A model generated the notes under the pieces. It ran no database searches. It was not told the DNA's origin and saw only the letters and a program-made list of their open reading frames with translations. Shown in pieces: positions 1 through 12,500 of a stretch of DNA of 29,437 bases (position 1 is the first letter of the stretch; the number at the start of each line of letters is the position of its first letter). Where the stretch lies: contig BLXT01000847.1 of the NCBI GenBank assembly GCA_019648995.1, forward strand, positions 797,048-826,484, read 5' to 3'. This DNA is from Plakobranchus ocellatus. Taxonomy: Eukaryota > Mollusca > Gastropoda > Plakobranchidae. The translations under genes and the position numbers were made by a program.

Positions 1-249
1 ACAGGTAGTCTACCTACAGCTGCAATCCTAGAAACAGATCTAGAAATCTAAATCTTATTCTAATATGAAAACAAGTTTATCATCCTTTGTGAATGCCAAA
101 TTACAAGTGTTTGTTGAAGTGGTAAACTGTAACAATATCCAACTTTAGGTAAATGAGGCATGGCATGAAGAAAGAAACATAAGTCTCGCGGTACAATATC
201 AACAATATTGTTAAAAGATAACGATATATAGCCTAATACTACATAGGCC

Positions 250-340
250 TCAGGTCGGAACAATCGATATAAGCATCGTCTACATGCGCATGCGCTGCCC
301 GCTTCTAGGTCAACAAAACAAAATGGCGTCGTAGATGCTG
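250..340. promoter_or_regulatory. Possible promoter with NRF1-like and YY1-like sites
   Basis: A perfect palindrome GCGCATGCGC (286-295) matches the NRF1 consensus, and CAAAATGGCGTC about 30 bases on matches a YY1-type ATGGCG site. The surrounding 90 bases hold several CpGs, in contrast to the AT-rich flanks. Both motifs are typical of housekeeping-gene promoters. Direction is unclear; a gene leaving the window leftwards would fit. A minus-strand frame of 99 codons (60-359) overlaps but is not recognisable. Confidence 0.35.
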
Positions 341-361
341 CACTTCGATAAATTCGCATTT

Positions 362-478
362 TTAATTTTTAAACCAACTCCCGTCAGGCAATTTTTTTTT
401 CCCGACCAAAATCCAACTTTTCCAACCAAGAATTAAAAATCCAACTTTTTTCCAACTTTCCGACTTCCCTGGACACCC
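362..478. repeat. Short stretch with repeated TTGGA / TCCAAC words
   Basis: The words tccaact and ccaac recur about five times within 100 bases (ctccc, aaatccaact, tttccaacca, aatccaactt, ttccaacttt). It ends sharply against repeat copy A near 479. It may be a degenerate repeat tail. No coding role is recognised. Confidence 0.35.
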
Positions 479-479
479 T

Positions 480-1060
480 GATTTATAATTTCGGAGATCG
501 AAAATCATAGCTGCGTTAGCGTTTAAACGCCTTCCTAGCTGTACATAGCACATTAGACTTTGTATTGACATATTGTACATTCAAAATCACAGGATTTTCA
601 TGTTTTGGCTGAATTTTTGTTGTCACCACTTTTGTAGGCTTTATGGTTATTGGAGTTGTCAGAGTAACCAACACACAGGAATAGCGGGCACGAAAAATCG
701 GCGACACACACTTTTCTGATGAGTATTCTTTCAACCCACCATTCTTTTTAAATTGCTTGATTGACCACATTATTATTTTTTATATTACTATGAACTCTTA
801 TGCATCATATTTATTTAAAAGAAAATAGTGCAGTGAATTTAGGAAGGATTTTTTTGTAGTAAAACTTCATTTTTAGTAATGGTATTGGCTTCATTCTTTT
901 TGCTGTAACTTTAGAAGAAGTGATCTCTGGGTCGGGAGTCTTAAATTTGAATTCAGCATTAAGTTATCTTTCTTTTGATGTATAATACGTGTATGTTGAA
1001 AAATTGATATTTTTGGGACAATCTCAAATCATGTTTGTGGAATCTGCCATACTGTAAGGA
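480..1060 (+). repeat. Interspersed repeat copy A (unknown family)
   Basis: Similar by eye to 19226-19835 (copy B) over its full length and to 24366-24665 (copy C) over its left half, all in the same orientation. Shared landmarks: gcgttagcgtttaaacgcc, ggattttcatgtttt, gaatttttgttgtc, gtgtattctttcaa, ttgaattcagcatta, caatctcaaatcatgtttgt. It contains an 84-codon minus-strand frame (516-770) that aligns with a frame in copy C. I found no terminal inverted repeats, so the class is open. Confidence 0.75.
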
Positions 1061-2632
1061 GACAGAAAATCACAGGAAATGAAAGATAGATTCAGGAGAT
1101 TTGTCAGGCCTAGCCCCACGCAGCGTAATTTTTTTTTAGTGCTGAGCGTAAGGAGTAATTTTGTCCCTGTTGGCATAATATTCATGCGCACTAGTTATGA
1201 ATAAAAAGCTGAGGAATTTCCCTTTCCATTGATATATGGTGTGATGGAGTGGGAAAGAGGGCAAAGTTTTTGGAGTTGAATTGTATAATTAAAATGAAGA
1301 ATTGAATTAAAATGTAAAATATAATTATTCATAAGTTCCAGTTCGTCTTTGAACTTACAGAAAAAGTGTAGAAACAGTTGTTGAGTAATGATCTAACCTC
1401 AGCTATATTTTGACCAGAACTGACCTTCACTCTCTATTTAGGTCTATCACTCAATAATAACTTCTGCGCAACCTGTTTTCTCAGACTGCCTCACAAATTT
1501 TTGGGAATAGTATTTGTGATTGCCAATTTTAATATGATAAAGCCTAAGGGCAAAATGTTCTTATGTAAACTTTGTGTTCCACGAGTTGGTTCATTTACAT
1601 TGATGGATGTATTCTTTCTATAGAAACCTTCTTTAAACCTATTAATTTGCTTCTGGGAATATGGCATTTGTGCATTTTTTTCACCTTTAATCCTGAGTCA
1701 AAGTTGTGATCCAAAATTAAACTTGGTCAATCCCTAGTTGGTATACTTATTTTACATCTAAATGTTTTTTTTTTAATTGTGCTTCAGATCACACCTCCAT
1801 CCCCTCACAAAATGCAAGATATTTATACTCAAAAAGTGGTGAAAATATGCTGACAATGGTTTGCTATAATAAATAATATTTTCAAAATCTATATCAAATT
1901 GTAACATTTTCTTAAATATAGTCGCAGATAACATAAAAAAAAGTGATTGTATTCATAAAAATTCTCTGGTCATATTTATACTGAAGAAATGCATAGAATA
2001 TAAACCCAACTATAGTTCTTTATCTAGGGTTAGATCTAAAACAAAAAGTCAAGCTTACATTTTGAATATTTTCTTTATACATTTGATATCAAGACATACA
2101 CCTAGAATTAGATTAGATCTATAACTAAATCTACATGATCAACCAGAATACACCTCTTGTTCACTTTCTATAATGAGATCTAGATCTACCTAGCATTACA
2201 AGTCCACATGATTCACAACTAGATCTAGATCAGATCAACATTAAAAGAATAAGAAATCTTTTAACATATTAATTGTCAATGCTCTACAAATGTAACCAGC
2301 TAGCTACTCTTGACTCCTTTTTTCCACACTTTGGGCCTAATGCATGGATAATTCATAGTGCTTTCTGTCATATAATAATTTCTTATTTATCTTGGCTTTT
2401 TTCTAAGGAGACTCTATGATAAGTAATATTTTAAGAAAATTGCATTTGAAAATTCTAAGGTAGATAAAAAGACAACATTCACTGCATCATTTCTGCACAA
2501 AGAAACACCACAGTAAAAAATGGATGATGAAATCCCTTCAATTTTGGTAAATATCCCACAACTTTGAGATATTCCTTCTCTACATTGATTCATCATACTG
2601 AAATACTCTTCGGGCAAACATAAAAGGTTGTT
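1061..2632. other. AT-rich intergenic DNA, no gene seen
   Basis: No recognisable coding exon on either strand. It includes a cluster of palindromic AGATCTAGAT-like words at 2100-2235 and several A/T homopolymers. Confidence 0.5.
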
Positions 2633-2638
2633 TTTATT
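2633..2638 (-). promoter_or_regulatory. Candidate macoilin poly(A) signal
   Basis: This is the first exact AATAAA I see on the minus strand downstream of the stop, about 680 bases away. In DNA this AT-rich such hexamers also arise by chance. Confidence 0.3.
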
Positions 2639-3320
2639 TTTTAACCATAAAATAATTTCTGTTTGAATCCAATTAAACTTAGCTAAATTAATTTTTTTAG
2701 GGTCAAATATTTTTCATAAAGTGAAGAGCGAAAATAAAACTGCCAAATTTCCTTAATTTTTGACCAGATTTCAATTCTCCAGAATTTTTTTCACTGCAAT
2801 TCTACTAAAAAAAAAAATAAAATTTTCAGTGGTTGGCAGCTCTGTCCATCATACTTAATGAAATTTGGGGGAGAGAAAGAGATGGTCTCTGTTGTAAAAT
2901 ATTACATGAAGACCAATCTTAAAGACATTGTTTAAATTGTTTTCCATTTCCTTCTTTTTTCCTTTTTGAGAAAAACAAACTAAATTTCTCTCTCAATTGC
3001 ATTAAAAAGCAGGATAAGACACCTATATCTTAACAATTAGTCAATGCAGCTAAATCTTATTTTTATCCCTGTACAAGTCCGAAACTTACTTTGTTATGTG
3101 CCAATTGAATATTTTTTAGCAATTCTTCATGAATACTTTCCTTTCTTTTTCTTAAACCTGGGGGACAAAGTTATCAGAAAAATTTCAGGGATTTACTGTT
3201 GACCCACTGTTACATATTTAGCATGATAAATAGATTGAAATGCAAAGATAATGGATGAAAATGGTAGAAATATAGGAGCCTTGAGGACAAGCCATGCAAT
3301 ACCTTGAGAAAGAATCCTTA
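2639..3320 (-). other. MACO1: Presumed macoilin 3' UTR
   Basis: This lies between the macoilin stop and the first minus-strand AATAAA. It is AT-rich with long T runs. A cccccag acceptor-like site at about 3158 could instead begin a tiny terminal exon. Confidence 0.35.
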
Positions 3321-3532
3321 TCATGTAAGCTTTGTTCTGACCTGCAGACTCGCTCCTCTATTGTCTGGGTGGGCTGGGCTAAAGTTGGAGGAGAAGAGAG
3401 GGGAAGAGTTGCGCTCATTGGAGTTGTGATGAGAGTAGCTGCTAACTGACGCAGGGCTTGGGATTAATGCCATCACCTCTGCAATCTTTGTCTTGAGTTC
3501 CAAGATCTGACTGTCTTTCTCAGCCACTGTGT
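3321..3532 (-). CDS. MACO1: Macoilin visible exon 11: C-terminus with stop
   Basis: The exon encodes 69 residues and a TGA. It contains KDSQILELKTKIAEVMALIP, matching human KDQEIKDLKQKIAEVMAVMP, then a Ser/Pro/Asn-rich tail ending GASLQVRTKLT. The human tail ends NASVYQPLKK. Two uncertainties are visible: acceptors at both acag (exon from 3532) and the in-frame acacag six bases later (exon from 3526), and a donor-like CAG|gtcaga that would end the exon at 3342. Confidence 0.88.
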
Positions 3533-6500
3533 CTGTTGAACAATGAAAAAGAGGAAATAAAAACAAAGATACAATAAAATGAATTACAAGAACGGATAAA
3601 CTTTTTGAATTTTTTTTTTCAAAAAGGGTGTATTCTCTTAAGTAATAGTTAGTTGGATGAAACTGCCAACACTTTTGAGAAAAAGGATTTTAATTGTCTT
3701 TTTTTTTTTTTTACCAATGCTCTTTTAAAAACCACAAATGCTTAAAATTTGTAAAATAATGATATGAAGCCAGTTTTCATCTCTGCAAAGCTAACAGAAT
3801 CCAGTTTATTGCAAAATCTAAGATTTAAAAAGTTCAAAAACTTGACTAGCAGCTTATTTAAGATCATGCTGAGACATGATCATTAACAAATACAGTGGAA
3901 TCTTCAAAAGCCGAAGTCTCAGAATTCAAATTTGTAATAAATTGAAATATTTAAGCCCCTTGGCCTACATATGGAAACAGATTTAGCTTGAGTCTGCGTG
4001 CTAGGCTGGCATGGCATTGCACTGTAAAAATTGGAGTGCTGCAAGGAGGGTTGGGTGTTTTGTCATGTGCATTATAAACTGTTTATCCATGACGTTGTTT
4101 GCTATTAAAAAAAAAAAAACACCATTAAAACCATACAGTTTTTGAAAACTAATAAGTTCATTGTTTTATCTTTTCATTTGTTTGGCAAGAATGCCCTCTG
4201 CCCTTTAAAAGCAAAACCTCAACTTTTCATGTGACTTTGAATACTTAAAACAAAGAAGAAAAAAAAGCAAACAAACAAGACCATGACAATAGTGCTGAGG
4301 AGAAGAAAAGGAAAGGAACCTTTTTAAATAAAAAAAAAAAACCTGAAGTCCGGTTAAAATTGGAGAATGGACATTTCTGTGTTTAGAAACAGTGTACAAA
4401 TATTGGGTCCACACTAATTGGCTCCGTTTATTTTGCAGAATTACCTTTCAGTAACAATTTAATCTCAATCTATTTTAGAATTAAAGCTAATAACACAATA
4501 TTCTAGGCCTATTTTCAATTTTAACCCTGGCGTAAGAAAAAAAATATATATATGTACTTAACAGATAATACTATCCTCCTTATTCTCAAACAAGGCAAGG
4601 ATAGGTCTACACTTAAGTGTGGATAATTGAAATGCATTGTTGAACTAACTGTACCAAGTAAACTGTAAAACGTCTTCGAAGTTTTATAGTAATAGAGTAT
4701 CCTTTTGTCATTAACAGTATTACATGTAAGCCTATAACTTTTACTAGTACCTTTGGCTTTAACGTCATTGTCATTAAGATGATGTGCATGTGTGTATGAG
4801 TATCGCTTATGAGAATGGGTCAGTAACCTTACTCTAATTCTAACTTTAAATACCCACACAAAGCATCCACAAACCCTTTTCTTCTAGAATTTAGTTACAT
4901 ACACTTATACACAAAGACAATGAGGCAGGACAAAAACGACACCCTTCTGTCCCCATCAGTCCCATCTCATAGGGCCCCTAGTCACACCAATTATATCAGG
5001 TCAATAGGGAAGAACTTCACTCCCCCCCAATTTTTTCTAGAATTACACAGTTATCCACATGACACATTTATGATAAAGGAAAACTGACAACTGCAGCTTA
5101 GAAGGAAACCTACCAGGTATGAGGGTTTGGGCTGATATTGGGCTCATGAATTTTCCTCACAGTTAAGCCAGTATATCAACTTGGTGAGGAAGTTGGCTTA
5201 AGGCATGAACATTTTTTGTCTCTTCGGCTTTGACAAGTAAGATCTCATAATTTGAAATTAATATCATTTGATTCTCTTGACTAACTAAGTGACAGTCATT
5301 TTTTCAAGTTACAAATTACTAACACTGAGATCTAGCGTTTTGGGGGTTTTAAAAAAATTGCCATGACTTCTCTAATTATTCAATGTGTATGAACTTTGGC
5401 CATGCAACTAAAGATGTATGCAATAAAAGGAGATTGAAGAATGTAGGTTGAATATTTCATTTTCTTTAAAGTTTTTATATTACTTTTATTGGTTTCCAAT
5501 TTTTTTAGGCGCCATATTTATCATGTGAAGAAAGGTGAGTGAACAACTTAAATGAAAAAAAATTGCTCAATTTTTCTTAAATTTTAAATGAGGGGAGAAG
5601 TGAAAGGGATGGGTACCATCTTTAAAAGTTCCTCAATCTAGAAACACTTTCAGGTCTATCATCATCTTCTTCCCCAGAACTTGAGTCAGCATCGCTTCAA
5701 AAATGATTCTAAATGAGTATGTTGATTATATCTGCAGACTTGCCAGGCAAAAAAATGAGATAACAAGAGGGACCCCACCCAAAAGTTAGGAATTTAAAGC
5801 AAAAAAAGGGATGCATTACAGAATGAATTTTAGTGAAAATAGTAGCCTAGACCTAGTTACAAGTGAGAGGAGAGCTATCAAATATTAATACTAGATACAT
5901 TGCACCTTTGACCCAAGCGAGTTAAAAAGTGATTTAAAATCACAGATCTGTTTTATTTTGTAGTTGAAAAACTTACAGTAAGGCAGGTGATGACAATGCT
6001 TTATCTTGGGATTTTTTTATTTCAATATCTCTATAGCTATACTATCCTTTTTCATAGGCCAAGATTCAGGTTCATTCAAAGATTAAAATAGTGTCAAACA
6101 CTGTGAGGCTTTCCCAATATTTATTCTACAAATTTGTGCTCCAAAAAAGTATTAAGTAATATTTGTGTCATCACTTACATTTAACATCATAATGCCTATT
6201 ATTGAACGACATTTCCAGGAAAAACCCTCTTGAGCCAAATCACAAACTATTCACAATTACATACATAACAAAAATATGTGCTAGCTTTGATAATTTACTG
6301 AAACCATCTGCACTGTTTTTTTTTCTTTAAAAAAAATGTTTTTTAGTCCCCTTAAAAACTCAGGAAGTATCAAAGAGTTAAGGAGACAAAGAGGAGTCTT
6401 TACTTTCTAAATTTTTTATCTCATTTCTCTCTTTGCCAAGGGCAGAAAAGAGCTCCTGCTTGAACCTTGTCTCAGCACACAGATTATTTTCCAACTCTGT

Positions 6501-9500
6501 ATTTTTTTCTTGCATTGTAGACAATGCCTTCATCAGAACCTCTGTTTCCTTTTGTGCATCTTTGTACTGCCGCAGAGCCTGGAAAAATTTTACATATATA
6601 GAACAAAATTAGGGAAAGGAACCAAGCACTGTTTTTGTAATTTTGAGTCATTTATATTTAAAAAACATTTTTTTTTGTAATTTTTAGAGTCAATTTCGTG
6701 ATTTTTTAGCTAGGAGAGCCTGAACAAAGTATACAAATACAATAAATCCTAAAACCGAAGTGTGCAATGGATAATTACAAATCTTAAGCATACTTGTAAA
6801 CAGTAGCTTTGCATTAGTATATTCAACAATGCTTGTAATTTTTACCTTCGCATTTTCAGATCCAGCATTTAAAATATCATGTCTGTTCATGGAGGGAAAA
6901 ATACACAGATGAAGAGGACTTAAAATTCAGTTGCTCATACCACCATTTATATTACACAGGTAATTTTGATAAAGACAAAGGCAAAATCAATTTGCATTTA
7001 AAAGCAGTTCCAGTAATTTCCACCTAATTTCAGAACTTCAATTATCAAGGTTTCATTTCAGCAGTAGTTGGCGGCTCTGTATTTTGGTTCCATGCTTATA
7101 CAGCCGTAGAATTTAGATTTGGTAAAATAATTGGACCCACCACTTTTTTTTAAAATCAGTTGCCATACAAACTAATGCCACTTATGTCATGGAAAGAAAA
7201 CCTACAAAAAAAAAATTAAATAAAATGAAAAGGACGCTTTGACTGGACTAGTGACATTCCAGACTGTTTAAAAAAAAAACAAACTACGCTTTAATGAATT
7301 ACTCACCTGAACTTCTCTCTCTAACTGCCTGTTCTGATCTTCACGAAGCTTGTTTTCTCGCCTCAACTGCTTCAGCTCATTGTCAAAGTCTCTTCGCCTG
7401 GCCTTACAACTGTCTGTACATTCTCCCCTGTATATCCATAAAATAATTTCTAGGCACAACTTGTAATTCACTTAAAAAAAAAATTTCACAAAAATTTGGT
7501 TGACGACTTCCACACACGCCTACCCTTGAAAAAACTTTTCAGGAACATCACTGGCAAAAATGCAGAACATTAGATAAAAATGTGAAACAAATCTGAATAT
7601 GAAGGGAACTGATGCTGATTGAACAAAAAAAAAACAAACAAAAACTAAAGCACTCAATTTAATGAAGTTCCTATTAAAAAAAGCCCTTCAGGATGGGGGA
7701 GAGTGGAGGATATCTGCTCTAATCCAAATAGGCAGAAACACTAAGCAAACATGCCTAACATATAGCCTCAGTGCGAACATTCTAATCAGTTTACCTTAAT
7801 GTTGAGCAAATTGACCCTAGATTAACGACATTTAAAAAGAAAAATTGTCCTTAAAAATGTAATTCTACTTGTACTTCGACGAGCTGTTTAAATTTGGGTC
7901 ACTGATTTCAATGGTGCAATCAGAATTAAATTTTACTCGCTTTCTCGGTTTGAAAATTAGTACATTAAACAATCCCCTTTTCTACCCCTGAAACCCGAAA
8001 TTTCTCAATGCATTCTTTTCAAATGCAATGCTGGCGTCTCTTGTGAATGGGAACTTTTGTGTGGAGCAGTTTCCTTTTGGACACTTAGAAGAGACATTGG
8101 CTCATCAAAGATATGCAGGCCTGGTTTATTAAATAATAAGTTTTAGACTACTCATAATTATCACAGAACTGGCAATGGCTGGAGCCTAGTGTTAATCAGA
8201 AAGTCTTGTGCCGAGCCTCGATGTTCCATGCTAGATTTAAATCGGCGCTACAAACCACTATATTAGGCTAAACTTTTAGACGTATTAAGACATGTGTGTA
8301 TAGTCTCAAAGTCTAAATCAGTAAGTTTAACCCAACTATTCACTTGAAGTTGACAGATTAAAAAAGGAAAAAAAATTTTATCCCAAAATTGTTTTTTTCT
8401 ATTAAAAGTGCAGTTCTGCCGTGATGAATTTAAGGTTGCTGATTTCAAATTTGTCACCAGAATTTTTGTATAAATTGCTCCCCTTGTAAAGATATGTCTG
8501 TTGAAAAAAAACCTAATCCAGGTGAGTAACGTCACAGTATGAACGACTGACCATTGATGCATCAATAGTCAATGATAGCTAGACCTGGGAATGACATATC
8601 TTTAAGTGCTCCACTAATACATTTGCCCCACCTCACATCAAACCCTCTTCAGCCTGCATGCAAGATGCATGCATGGTGACTGGGAGTGGTTTTTTTTTTT
8701 TGGTTTTTATGAAAAAAAAGAGGTCTAACCAAGAGCACCATACATATATTATGTGAAGTTTGTTGCAGTGTTAAATTTTTTTCTTACTTTGTGTTATGTC
8801 CCCTAAGTTTCTCATACTACTTATACAAATAAGTGCCACTAAATCTAGACTACATTTATTACAAAAGGTACGGCCAATCACAAATCAGCAAAATTGCGGA
8901 TTTTTTAATAAAAATGTAGATTTCCTAAACACAGGTCATTTTCAAGTAGAATTCTGGGACAAATTCGGAATTTCCAGAACAGTAGGCATGTCTGTACTTC
9001 CCTTAACTAGTTTTTAAAGACTTATCCTGCTATGGAATTTATGTTATACTAAGGAACAATTGATATTCCAAAACAACCAAACAGTATCACTTTTAAAACA
9101 ATTCCTGCACATGCTAGAAAGGAAGAAGATATTTGGAAAGTCTATAACCAGTGGCCTGAGCTACAAACATTACAACTTAATAATAACTAATTCACAGGTT
9201 TACTCAATAAATCAACTATTGTGATCAATCCAAAGAGTAATATATTTAATTCTGCATGTATTCTTTGGCAAAAGTTGAGAATACATGCAAATTTCAAATT
9301 ACCTTGCTGCTGCTGCCATGGCAACTGCACGAGCCGCTGCCTGCTGTTCTGCATTTTTGTTCTTCTTCTCACTGGCCAGCTGCTGCTCAACTTGTGCTCG
9401 CACCTTGCGCTCATCTGTCAGCTTCTTTTCAAGGCCTACTATTGTCTGCTTGTCTTGCTGACGTGATGTCACCAGATTGTGCAGCCTGACATAATACATG

Positions 9501-12500
9501 CAAAGGCAAACAGTAACAAATAATTACTTTAACCTAAGCTCTAAGCTAGAAAAGTTGATTAAAATTTGCTTTCAACTCTAATAATTATACTCTGATCACC
9601 AATTGTTTTCTCTTTCAAAGCACATATTGTTGTATTTATAACAATAACACAAAATGTTATAACAGGTAAGTTTAAAACATATTTACAGATCTAGTTCAAA
9701 CTCATTTTAACAGTTGTGAGCATAAGAAAGAAAAAGCAAAAGCATTTTGCGCATACATACTTGTTTTGTAAGTTTTCATTATCTTGTTGAAGCTGATACA
9801 GCTCAGATCTCATGGCTTTCTCTTCTGATGAAGAACTGTTTATCTGTGACCTGAGCTCATGTTCACTGTTGCGACTTGACTGAAGGTCTGCTTTTAATTT
9901 TTTTACATCTGTTTCTAATCTACAAGACAAAAGGGAACACTTTTCAAAAGAGTAAACAAATAAACATATCAATCATAGATGAACTACATATAATACTAAG
10001 GAAATTTAGCTTTGATCCAAATTTAACATCAGCCAAAGAATTTTTGTCCGTTTTAGATAATGAAGATTTTATTTATGTAGCTTTCATAGATGTCAGAAAA
10101 CAATCCAGGGTGATAAAGTAACAAATTTTCTGCACGTTAACAGATCTAAACTTTATCCTGGCAGGTTCTTTACAGAAAAGAAGAAAACTGATTTTAATGA
10201 GCTGCATCTATGCAAAAAACATAAAAAAGGGCAAGGATCACACAATCTTACTTTTATTCAATTATTTATTTAATTTTTTTTTTATTTAATCAAAATATTT
10301 TATTCTTTAATGGGTTAGGCAATTGGTACATGTAATGTAAGTTTTGCGCGACTTACCTTTGAATTACTTCATCTTTATTGTTTGTATATGATAATGGTGA
10401 TGGCGAGGGTTGAATTTCTCTGTACATATTTTTGCCCTTTTTGGATGAGGACGACGATGATGAATGCCCCGAGGACGAATTCGAAGAGGAAGAGTTAGTA
10501 CTGCCCCCAGTGCCCCCTATTGTACTACTGTCCCTGCTACTGTTGAGTTGTTTACACTGCTTATGGGAGGAATTAGAGGACGGCACAGGTATGGATGATG
10601 CTGCTGCAGCTACAGCAACAGCAGCCGCTACACTGCTATTCCCAGACTTAAAGCCTTTTCCCACTTGCTGCTCATGAGCAAATGTTTCTGCACTCTCATC
10701 AAATTGGTTGACATTGGAGGCTTTCCGTTGTGGAAGGCTTTTCTCTATGTATTCTATCTCATCATCCTCATTCATGTCTACAATTTTCGATGATGATTTT
10801 GTCTTTGAAGATGAAGATGCATCTTTCTCATCATCTAATTTTGATGATGATGAGGAAGATTTTTTGCCTGTTGATATCCCATTTGAGATTACTTCCTCTT
10901 CTGATTTTGGTGGTAAAGCTGAGAGGAAGACAGAGAGAGAAGAAAATATTACTGTGACATTATCTGACACACCTGCTCTAAATATTGCATTGTGAGACCA
11001 TTTTAGAGGGCTTTATTTAATTTTAAAATACCGCCCATAGAGAAAAAACTTCAATCCTTACACTGAGACATAATAAAAAACAGGCCAGCTGATAAGAAAA
11101 TCATATGTCCATCTTCAGCACAACTAAAAAAACTACTATGAGGAAACAAAATTGTATGCTAACATGATAAATTTAGTATTGATATTTTTTATCGAATATA
11201 AAGAATCCTTTAACACATTTAAAGCAAGTTAATCAATAAAGTTACTTGGTATCTCTGTCTGCCCTAATATACCAGTATTCAAGAACTGCACAACATCCCC
11301 CTCCAAAAAAAAAAAAAAAAAAGCAGCATGATTTTGATTTTGCGAGGTATAAGAAATAACCGTAACAGTTATGAAATTCTTTTATCTTATATGGACCCTC
11401 AAAATAGAAACATACAAGAGAATGAAGAACTCGGAAAAGGGGGAGGATGGATAGCAGAGATAAGGAGTAGAAGAAGAGGAAGAGAGGAAGCAAGGAAAAT
11501 ACAGAAAATAGAAGTTATTCAGTGGTCAAAAGATTAAAGACAGGAGAGCAAAAGAAGTAAAGAGGGGGGAGGACAGCTCAAATAGCCAGGTTGAAAAAGA
11601 TATAAAATATGCGTCTGATATCTGACAGGGTAAAAACATTTGTGCATGAAAAAAACATTTAGTGAAATCTATTTGCAGAAATGGGAATAATACTGTGAAT
11701 TAATAGTAGGATGGATGTGGGGAGACAGTTTCTTTACGTAGAACTGACAAGACAGCCTTGGAGGAAACTAAAGTGAAAACTTCTTTTTTGTTGATTTGTG
11801 CATAAATAAGAGATTTAAAAAAGGAGGAGAGAAAAAAAACCTCAAGAAAAAAATCTGGTTTAAAAAAAAAAAAAAAAGAAGTTGAGGGTGAATCCTTTGA
11901 TTGTGCCTCTTGAGAGTCGTCTATTAGATTGTCTCAAGTTTTTTTGGCCTTCGTCAGGCTCATTGGTTGAGAACTCATTAGCCTCTGCAGACTGCAGGGC
12001 AATTTTGCTACCAACTGCACCACTAAACTGGGCTGTTCAAATCTGTGATTGAATGCATTCAAACAAGAGCCTAAGAAGGATTTCTAGGAAAAAAAAAAAA
12101 AATACCTTTGGGTTTGTCAGCATATTGAACTTCAGCAGGCAATGCTTGTTGTAAAATTTGAAGATAAAAATCATTCTCCTTTTGTATAACTTTTTGCCGC
12201 CGCTGTGAATATCAAAATACAAAATTGTAATTATTTTGATGCTTTGATACATATGTTATTTTAAGATGGCTATACAGTCTTATTCTACCGTATTTCCTGG
12301 ACAATTAGTTTTTCATTTGTAGGCTCCATGTTGGCAATTCATGAGATATGGCCAATTTTATTGTGCAGGCTAATAAAAAAATCTTACAATGATAACAACG
12401 GTCCCTCAGATGGATCTCCCTAAGGCAACCTAAGAGTGGTGATGTGTTGTTCTTGTAACTTTCTGTGACATCAGTCAAGTGCATTTGCCCCATGCAGCAG

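Noticed and set aside
60-359. 99-codon minus-strand frame covering the NRF1/YY1 region
   Set aside because: No recognisable domain. The upstream half overlaps promoter-like motifs. It could be a first exon, but nothing supports it.
10432-10995. Plus-strand open frames rich in Asp/Glu and Leu opposite macoilin exon 6
   Set aside because: They are the complement of the serine-rich triplet tracts (TCN read backwards gives GAN/NGA), so they are shadows of the real exon.
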